From a bacterium SCSIO 12827 (lineage in GTDB: Bacteria; Pseudomonadota; Alphaproteobacteria; Rhodospirillales; Casp-alpha2): a DNA stretch of 64,000 bases. Below, piece by piece: positions 58,564-64,000 of this stretch. Position 1 is the first letter of the stretch, and every line of letters starts with the position of its first letter. The stretch is from contig CP073746.1 in NCBI GenBank assembly GCA_024397995.1, positions 682,001 through 746,000 on the forward strand, written 5' to 3'. A program made the translations under genes and the position numbers. The notes under the pieces are model-generated. The model saw only the letters and a list, made by a program, of their open reading frames with translations. It did not search any database and was not told where the DNA came from.

Positions 58564-60174
58564 CTACATCCGGAAGATGCCGAAGCCACCCTGCGGCGTC
58601 GGGCGATTGAGGGCGATTTTCAGGGAGTGGGCCAGCACCCGGCGGGTTTCCGCCGGGGTGATGATGCCGTCGTCCCACAGCCGCGCGCTGGCGTAGAGGG
58701 GATCGGCCTGTTCGTTGAACTGGGCGATGATGGGGGCCTTGAACGCCTGTTCGTCCTCAGCTGACCATTCGCCGCCGTCGCGCTCGATGCCGTCACGCTT
58801 GACCGTCGCCAGAACGCCCGCGGCCTGTTCGCCACCCATCACGGCGATGCGCGAGTTGGGCCAGGTCCACAGGAAGCGGGGCGAATAGGCGCGCCCGCAC
58901 ATGCCGTAATTGCCGCCGCCGTAGGATGCGCCGATGAACAGCGTCACCTTGGGCACGCGCGCCGTGGCCACGGCGGTCACCATCTTGGCGCCGTCCTTGG
59001 TGATGCCCTCGGCCTCGAACTGGCGGCCGACGATGAAGCCCGAGATGTTCTGCAGGAACACCAGCGGGATGCCCCGCTGGTCGCACAACTCGATGAAATG
59101 GGTCGCCTTCAGGGCCGAGGCGGAAAACAAAATGCCGTTATTGGCGACGATGCCCACGGGCACGCCGTCGATATGCGCGAAGGCGCAGACCACGGTTTCG
59201 CCGTACAGGCGCTTGAACTCGTCAAACCGTGATCCATCGACGATGCGGGCGATGACCTCGCGCACGTTGTAGGGCAGGCGCGGGTCGGCCGGGATGATGC
59301 CGTTGATTTCCTCGGGGTCGTAGGCCGGGTCTTCCGGTGCCGCCAGGGTCACGCCGTGGGTGGCGGGGGCGCGGTTCAGGTGCGACACGGCAGCGCGCGC
59401 GATCTCCAACGCATGGCCGTCGTTTTCGGCGTAATGGTCGGCGACGCCCGACTTGCGGCAATGGACGTCGGCGCCGCCCAGGTCTTCCGCCGTTACTTCC
59501 TCGCCCGTGGCGGCCTTCACCAACGGCGGGCCGCCCAGGAAGATGGTGCCCTGGCCCTTGACGATGACGCTTTCGTCGCACATGGCGGGCACATAGGCGC
59601 CGCCCGCCGTGCAGGACCCCATGACCACGGCGATCTGTGGGATGTTGGCCGCCGACATGTTGGCCTGATTGAAGAAGATGCGCCCGAAATGGTCGCGGTC
59701 GGGGAACACTTGATCCTGATTGGGCAGGTTGGCGCCGCCGGAATCCACTAGATAGACGCAGGGCAGGCCGTTCTCCATGGCGATTTCCTGGGCCCGCAGG
59801 TGCTTCTTCACGGTCACCGGGTAATAGGTGCCCCCCTTCACCGTGGCGTCGTTGCAGACGATCATGCAGTCGGTGCCCGACACGCGGCCGATCCCGGCGA
59901 TCATCCCGGCCCCGGGCACCCCGCCGTCGTACATGTTCCAGGCCGCAAGCTGGCCGACCTCCAGGAACGAGGACCCCGGGTCGAGCAGGCCCTTCACCCG
60001 GTCGCGGGGCAGCAGCTTGCCACGGGCCAAGTGGCGATCACGGGCCTGGTCGCTGCCGCCTTTTTCCACGGTGGCGCGGGTATCCTCCAGCGCGCGGACC
60101 AGAGCGTCCATGCGTTCCTTGTTCTTCTTGAACGCCGGGGTGTTGGTGGCGACCTGGGATTCGAACTTGGGCAT
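58564..60174 (-). CDS. mccB: methylcrotonoyl-CoA carboxylase beta (carboxyltransferase) subunit
   Basis: A 536-residue acyl-CoA carboxyltransferase. The oxyanion-hole Gly pairs are visible in [25 protein letters not shown] and in the C-terminal [20 protein letters not shown]. It moves CO2 from carboxybiotin to 3-methylcrotonyl-CoA in leucine degradation. Neighbouring isovaleryl-CoA dehydrogenase and HMG-CoA lyase genes support this over propionyl- or geranyl-CoA carboxylase. The start overlaps the dehydrogenase stop (TAATG). The biotin-bearing alpha subunit gene, usually adjacent, is not here. Confidence 0.94.
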   Translation of the reverse strand: MPKFESQVATNTPAFKKNKERMDALVRALEDTRATVEKGGSDQARDRHLARGKLLPRDRVKGLLDPGSSFLEVGQLAAWNMYDGGVPGAGMIAGIGRVSGTDCMIVCNDATVKGGTYYPVTVKKHLRAQEIAMENGLPCVYLVDSGGANLPNQDQVFPDRDHFGRIFFNQANMSAANIPQIAVVMGSCTAGGAYVPAMCDESVIVKGQGTIFLGGPPLVKAATGEEVTAEDLGGADVHCRKSGVADHYAENDGHALEIARAAVSHLNRAPATHGVTLAAPEDPAYDPEEINGIIPADPRLPYNVREVIARIVDGSRFDEFKRLYGETVVCAFAHIDGVPVGIVANNGILFSASALKATHFIELCDQRGIPLVFLQNISGFIVGRQFEAEGITKDGAKMVTAVATARVPKVTLFIGASYGGGNYGMCGRAYSPRFLWTWPNSRIAVMGGEQAAGVLATVKRDGIERDGGEWSAEDEQAFKAPIIAQFNEQADPLYASARLWDDGIITPAETRRVLAHSLKIALNRPTPQGGFGIFRM

Positions 60175-61337
60175 TACGCCGTCTCCTGGAACAGTTCGCG
60201 GCCGATCAGCATGCGCCGGATTTCCGACGTGCCGGCGCCGATTTCATACAGCTTGGCGTCGCGCAGCAGCCGCCCCGTGGGGCTTTCGTTGATGTAGCCC
60301 ATGCCGCCCAGCGCCTGCACGGCCTGCAGCGCGACCTGGGTCGCCTTTTCGGCAGCATACAGGATGCAGCCGGCGGCATCTTTTCGCGTTGTGCGGCCCT
60401 GGTCGGCGGCCTGGGCCACGGCATAGACATAGGCGCGGCAGGCATTCATGTCCGTGTACATGTCGGCGAGCTTCCCCTGCATCAACTGGAACTCGCCGAT
60501 GGCCTGGCCGAACTGTTTGCGGTCGTGGACATAGGGCACGACGATATCCAAACAGGCCTGCATGATGCCGACGGGCCCGGCGGCCAGCACCAGGCGTTCA
60601 TAATCCAGCCCCGACATCAGCACCTTCACGCCGCCGTCGACCGCGCCCAGCACGTTTTCCGCCGGGATTTCACAATCCTCGAACACCAGTTCGCAGGTGT
60701 CTGATCCGCGCATGCCCAGCTTGTCCAGTTTCTGCGCGGTCGAGAACCCGACCATGTCCTTTTCAACCAGAAAGGCGGTGATGCCTTTCGACCCCGCATC
60801 CGGTTGGGTCGTGGCATAGACGACCAGCACGTCGGCCTGGGGGCCGTTGGTGATCCACATCTTGTTACCGTTGAGGATATATCGGTCGTTGCGCCGCTCC
60901 GCCCGAAGCTTCATGCCGACCACGTCGGACCCGGCCCCGGGCTCGCTCATGGCGAGCGCCCCCAGGTGCTCGCCGGTGATCAGCTTGGGCAGGTAACACG
61001 CCTTTTGCTCGGGCGTGCCGTTGCGGTTGATCTGGTTGACGCAGAGGTTGGAATGGGCGCCGTAGGACAAGGCGACGGCGGCCGAGGCGCGGGAGATTTC
61101 CTCCATCGCAACGCAGTGCGCCAGGTATCCCATGGCCGCCCCGCCGTGGTCTTCATCGGCGGTAATGCCGAGCAGACCCAGCTTGCCAAGTTCAGGCCAC
61201 AGGTCGCGGGGGAATTCGTTGGTTTCGTCGATCTCGGCCGCGCGCGGCGCGATCTTTTCCTGCGCGAAGCGGAAAACCGTGTGGCGCAGGGCTTCGACCT
61301 CGTCGCCCAAGGCAAAGGTCATGCCGGTGGTGAACAT
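60174..61337 (-). CDS. isovaleryl-CoA dehydrogenase
   Basis: A 387-residue FAD acyl-CoA dehydrogenase. [21 protein letters not shown] and [17 protein letters not shown] form the FAD/substrate loops. [18 protein letters not shown] contains Glu in the position that serves as catalytic base in isovaleryl-CoA dehydrogenase rather than in the short-chain enzymes. It turns isovaleryl-CoA into 3-methylcrotonyl-CoA, the substrate of the next gene. The start at 61337 follows GGGAGA. It is the first gene of the leucine operon. Confidence 0.94.
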   Translation of the reverse strand: MFTTGMTFALGDEVEALRHTVFRFAQEKIAPRAAEIDETNEFPRDLWPELGKLGLLGITADEDHGGAAMGYLAHCVAMEEISRASAAVALSYGAHSNLCVNQINRNGTPEQKACYLPKLITGEHLGALAMSEPGAGSDVVGMKLRAERRNDRYILNGNKMWITNGPQADVLVVYATTQPDAGSKGITAFLVEKDMVGFSTAQKLDKLGMRGSDTCELVFEDCEIPAENVLGAVDGGVKVLMSGLDYERLVLAAGPVGIMQACLDIVVPYVHDRKQFGQAIGEFQLMQGKLADMYTDMNACRAYVYAVAQAADQGRTTRKDAAGCILYAAEKATQVALQAVQALGGMGYINESPTGRLLRDAKLYEIGAGTSEIRRMLIGRELFQETA

Positions 61338-61507
61338 TCCGATGTCTCCCAAGAACCTGGGCGCGATTATCCCGGTCCCGGGGGCAGGGCACAAGGGCCG
61401 CCGGTTGACGCAAGGGAAGGGGGCATCACTGGAATTTCAATTGCCCCGGGGCGTCTCACGCTCCAAGAATGGGGGACAAAAACAATCCATCGGAGGAGAC
61501 ATCCCAC

Positions 61508-61852
61508 ATGACCATCGAATATCTGAACTCGGGCGAAATTCTCAGCCAGGGCACGGCGACGGACACGACCGTCTATCTGTGCGGCCTGACGGGCGGCGAC
61601 ACGTCCAAGGACGTCGCCGGGCAGACCCGCGACGTGCTGGCCAAGATCGACAAATGCCTGGCCCATTACGGCACGGACAAGTCGAAGTTGCTGTCCGCAG
61701 TGATCTATCTGGACGACCTGCGCCGCAAACCGGCGATGAACGAGGTGTGGAAGGAATGGCTGGGCGACCTCAAGCGGCCGGCCCGGGCCTGCATCGGGGT
61801 GCAGCTTGAAATGGGCACCGAGGTCGAGATCATGGTGACGGCAGCCCGCTGA
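61508..61852 (+). CDS. RidA (YjgF/YER057c/UK114) family protein
   Basis: A 114-residue trimer-type RidA-fold protein, with VYLCGLTGGDTSKDVAGQTRDVLAKID and the terminal RPARACIGVQLEMGTEVEIMVTA, where the Arg (RPARAC) and Glu bind the substrate imine or carboxylate. RidA enzymes hydrolyse reactive enamines and imines. GGAGGA lies nine bases before the ATG at 61508. It is divergent from the leucine operon and converges on a small unknown gene. Confidence 0.88.
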   Translation: MTIEYLNSGEILSQGTATDTTVYLCGLTGGDTSKDVAGQTRDVLAKIDKCLAHYGTDKSKLLSAVIYLDDLRRKPAMNEVWKEWLGDLKRPARACIGVQLEMGTEVEIMVTAAR

Positions 61853-61865
61853 CCGCTCATTTCAA

Positions 61866-62072
61866 TTAATGCAACTGCCTGCCTGCGCGGGAGGCGCTTT
61901 GTGCGGCGATGGCGGCGGCAACCTGACGCCAGGTTTCCGCGCCGTCGCTGTCGCCTTCGGATTCCAGTTCGTGGGCGCGGCGGTTGGCTTCCGTCAGGGC
62001 GGCCTCACCATAACGCAGGATGAACCGGCGCACGGTTTCGTCGAAGTTTGCGGTACGGGCCCTGTCGGGCAT
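61866..62072 (-). CDS. small conserved-looking protein, unknown
   Basis: A 68-residue helical protein: FDETVRRFILRYGEAALTEANRRAHELESEGDSDGAETWRQVAAAIA. The pattern of Ala/Arg/Glu-rich helix with GD-x3-A-x2-W recalls small alphaproteobacterial domains of unknown function. I cannot assign a name with confidence. The upstream region holds a perfect FNR box with the same 20-base spacing to a -10-like hexamer as at ccoN, so this gene may be oxygen-regulated. Confidence 0.68.
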   Translation of the reverse strand: MPDRARTANFDETVRRFILRYGEAALTEANRRAHELESEGDSDGAETWRQVAAAIAAQSASRAGRQLH

Positions 62073-62124
62073 GTTTCCAGTTCCCCCAGAATAGACGCCC
62101 CGGCTGGCGGGTGGACTCGATCAC

Positions 62125-62164
62125 CCTATCCGGTTGTGCCGGTCGGGGTGTTGATTCAGATCAA
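62125..62164. promoter_or_regulatory. perfect FNR/FixK box between the small gene and the FNR-like regulator
   Basis: TTGATTCAGATCAA at 62151-62164 fits TTGAT-N4-ATCAA exactly. Toward the minus-strand small gene a GATAGG hexamer (62130-62125) follows 20 bases later, the same geometry as box and TATAGG at ccoN. Toward the regulator gene (start 62240) no good -10 occurs at class II distance, so its effect there may be repression or a weak promoter. Confidence 0.85.
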
Positions 62165-62239
62165 TTCCAAGAAACAGAATATGAGCGACACTTCCCCCAT
62201 TGAGGCGCCGATTTCGGTGTCGAACCTTGGGGAAGTATC

Positions 62240-62944
62240 ATGGATAAGTCGTGTTCCAACTGCGCACACCGTCAGGCCGCCGAATGGTCGGTCCTGGAAG
62301 GGGCGAACGTCGCCCAGATGGATGATGCCCGCCGGTCACGCAGCTTTCTGGCCGGCGAAGCCATCTACCACGAAGGCGACGAGGCGACGGGCGTTTATTG
62401 CGTATCCTCGGGCTTGGTCGGCATCCGCAAGGTCGATGCGGATGGGGAATCGGTGCTGCTGCGCCTGGTCCGCCCGGGCGAGACCTTCGGTTATCGGTCG
62501 CTATTGACCGGCACGCCCCACGGCGTCAGCGCCGAAGTCTTGAAAGAAGGCCGCATCTGCCACGTGCCGGCGGCCACGGTGCACCGCATGGCAGCCGACA
62601 GCCCGGCCCTGGTCATGGCCTTTTTCCGCCACCTTGCGCGCGATATGGCCGAGGCCGAGAACAAGGTCATGGAAACGGTCACGGCATCCTGCCGGGTGCG
62701 CTTCCTGCGCCTTCTGGTGGCGTTCGGCGGCGAGGCCGATTCCGATGAAGGAACGCGGGTCCGTCTGGAACTTCCCGTGTCGCGTCAGGACATCGCATCC
62801 CTGATCGGCGTACGCTCGGAAACCATGTCGCGGGTGATCCGCGCCATCGAGAACGAAGGCCTGGCCCACTTCAAGGGCCGCCATGTGGACATTCCCGACG
62901 CCCGCCGTCTGGCTGACGAAAGTTTCGGTTCGCTCGCGGCCTGA
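62240..62944 (+). CDS. Crp/Fnr family regulator, FNR-like with incomplete cysteine set
   Basis: A 234-residue regulator. An N-terminal CSNC (Cys5, Cys8) and Cys107 (GRICHVPA) align with Cys20, Cys23 and Cys122 of Escherichia coli FNR; even the 99-residue distance from Cys8 to Cys107 is equal. The position of FNR Cys29 is Ala14. The effector domain includes LVRPGETFGYRSLL, and the HTH recognition helix GVRSETMSR has the FNR-type E-x2-SR that reads TTGAT. A perfect FNR box lies 76-89 bases upstream. A GGGGAAG ribosome site precedes the ATG. Confidence 0.88.
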   Translation: MDKSCSNCAHRQAAEWSVLEGANVAQMDDARRSRSFLAGEAIYHEGDEATGVYCVSSGLVGIRKVDADGESVLLRLVRPGETFGYRSLLTGTPHGVSAEVLKEGRICHVPAATVHRMAADSPALVMAFFRHLARDMAEAENKVMETVTASCRVRFLRLLVAFGGEADSDEGTRVRLELPVSRQDIASLIGVRSETMSRVIRAIENEGLAHFKGRHVDIPDARRLADESFGSLAA

Positions 62945-62950
62945 CGCGGC

Positions 62951-64000
62951 TTAATCCCCGGAAATCGACGCCATGACCTCGCGGGTCACGGCCTGGGTGC
63001 CCATATCGCCGCCGAATTCCATGGGGCGCAGGCGGTTCTGCTCGAACCCTTTCTGCACGGCATCTTCGATCACCGTGGCCGCGTCGGCCAGCCCGTCGTG
63101 GCCGCCCATGCGGTCGGCGAGGTAATCCAGCATCAAGGCCCCGGACAGGATCGCCGCCAGGGGATTGGCCTTGTCCTGGCCCATGATGTCGGGCGCCGAG
63201 CCGTGGGCCGGTTGGAACAGGGCGTGTTCATCGCCGACCTCGGCGCAGGACGCCATGCCCATGCCGCCGACCAGCCCGCCGGCAAGGTCCGACAGGATGT
63301 CGCCGAACATGTTTTCCATGACCAGAACGTCGAAATCCCAGGGCCGGCGGATCAGATCCAGGGCCTGGGCATCGACATAGTTGTAGGAGGTTTCGACGCC
63401 GGGAAAGGCGCCCTTACGTTCGTCGAAAATTTTGCGGAAGAAGGCCATGGATCGGAACACATTGGCCTTGTCGACGCAGGTCACCATGCCCTTGCCGCCT
63501 TTTGATTTGCGTTTTTCGGCCAGGCGGAAGGCGAAATCGAACAGCTTTTCCGAGGTATGGCGCGTGATGCGCAGAATGTCCTGGACCTCGCTGTCGTTGG
63601 CCACGGTCTCGCGCTTGTTGGCGGCGGCGGAATAGAACAGGCCTTCCGTCGATTCCCTGAGGATGATCAGGTCGATCCCCGCTGCGCGCGGGTCGGCCAG
63701 GCGCTGCGGCGCGTTGGGATAGGCCTTGACCGGGCGTACGCCTGCGTACAGCTGGAAGCGTTCGCGCAGGCGCAGATGGGGCGAGATTTCCGTACCGTCC
63801 GCATGGCGCACCGCCGGTAATCCAATCGCACCCAACAGGATCGCATCGGCCTCGGCCGCGGCGTCTTCGTGCCCGGGTGCGATATCCTGGCCCGTTTCCT
63901 TGAAATACCCGGCCCCGGCCTGAAGGTCATTGCAGGCAAGGCGGAAACCGCCCGTGCGCGCCTTGGCCGCGTCGATTACGGCAAGTGTCGCGTCGGTCAC
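62951..64000 (-). CDS. isopropylmalate/tartrate dehydrogenase family protein, N-terminus outside window
   Basis: About 349 residues of an isocitrate/isopropylmalate/tartrate dehydrogenase-type decarboxylating enzyme are visible. The missing first part must hold GDGIGPE, because the visible sequence begins VTDATLAVIDAA, which directly follows it in this family. LRESTEGLFYS, the Lys/Tyr region (KANVFRSM) and the metal-binding DVLVMENMFGDILSD and LFQPAHGSAPDI are present. The sequence resembles the tartrate / 3-isopropylmalate subgroup more than isocitrate dehydrogenase, but the substrate is unclear. It converges on the FNR-like gene with a six-base gap. Confidence 0.88.
   Translation of the reverse strand: MTDATLAVIDAAKARTGGFRLACNDLQAGAGYFKETGQDIAPGHEDAAAEADAILLGAIGLPAVRHADGTEISPHLRLRERFQLYAGVRPVKAYPNAPQRLADPRAAGIDLIILRESTEGLFYSAAANKRETVANDSEVQDILRITRHTSEKLFDFAFRLAEKRKSKGGKGMVTCVDKANVFRSMAFFRKIFDERKGAFPGVETSYNYVDAQALDLIRRPWDFDVLVMENMFGDILSDLAGGLVGGMGMASCAEVGDEHALFQPAHGSAPDIMGQDKANPLAAILSGALMLDYLADRMGGHDGLADAATVIEDAVQKGFEQNRLRPMEFGGDMGTQAVTREVMASISGD

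Noticed and set aside
62181-62239. Leader peptide MSDTSPIEAP before the FNR-like gene
   Set aside because: The frame continues out of frame through the regulator and has no stop or ribosome site typical of a leader.

Overview
The window is a dense stretch of high-GC chromosome with about 58 protein genes, no rRNA or tRNA gene, no insertion sequence and no CRISPR array that I can recognise. Several families point to an alphaproteobacterium of the Rhodospirillales type: Usg, DUF1491, a phasin with PhaR-like operators, a ScfR-like XRE regulator, a complete ccoNOQP-ccoGHIS set under an FNR/FixK-type box, and groESL with a CIRCE-like element. The order and spacing of genes look like ordinary chromosome rather than a phage or plasmid island. 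The genus is my inference and is not fixed by the sequence.

Layout. 1-13 kb: a catabolic group on the minus strand (alpha/beta hydrolase, degenerate iron-ADH-fold protein, D-amino-acid transaminase, CMD-family protein, 2-hydroxychromene-2-carboxylate isomerase-like protein), glnS, two soluble PAS histidine kinases, a DUF454 membrane protein, an orphan MlaF-like ATPase and DUF1491. 12-22 kb: a molybdenum hydroxylase system. The minus-strand operon encodes the small (2Fe-2S), medium (FAD) and large (Mo) subunits followed by an enolase-superfamily dehydratase. The divergent plus-strand operon encodes a MocA-like cytidylyltransferase, CoxG, XdhC, a SufS-like desulfurase and an IscU/SufU-like scaffold. 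22-31 kb: a Crp-family regulator and the cbb3 oxidase genes ccoN-O-Q-P-G-H-I-S. 31-39 kb: phasin, a 2-hydroxyacid dehydrogenase, an esterase, a translationally coupled channel/CBS/MgtE operon, then groESL.

39-47 kb: Usg, an OPT transporter, and a signalling locus made of a single-domain receiver, a small membrane protein, a transporter-like (SLC5) sensor kinase, an HPt protein and an XRE regulator that contains a HisKA-like segment. A 26-residue membrane microprotein with its own terminator follows. 48-52 kb: a tungstate-type ABC transporter (tupBCA) with an HTH/periplasmic-binding-like regulator whose promoter carries a ModE-like palindrome. 52-58 kb: a TRIC channel, a small cysteine-repeat protein, a GST, an orphan NMT1-like protein and two membrane PAS kinases. 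57-64 kb: a leucine-degradation operon (isovaleryl-CoA dehydrogenase, methylcrotonyl-CoA carboxylase beta, HMG-CoA lyase), RidA, a small gene and an FNR-like regulator that diverge across a perfect FNR box, and a decarboxylating dehydrogenase cut by the window end.

Themes. Oxyanion (Mo/W) uptake and molybdenum-enzyme maturation occur about 27 kb apart and may serve one another. Microaerobic control is visible as two FNR-type boxes and an FNR-like protein that retains three of the four cluster cysteines. Carbon storage and acyl-CoA metabolism are represented by the phasin, the ScfR-like regulator and the leucine operon. The least explained items are the XRE-HisKA hybrid regulator, the incomplete-cluster FNR homologue, the channel/CBS/MgtE operon, the 26-residue microprotein and the HTH-PBP regulator next to tup.
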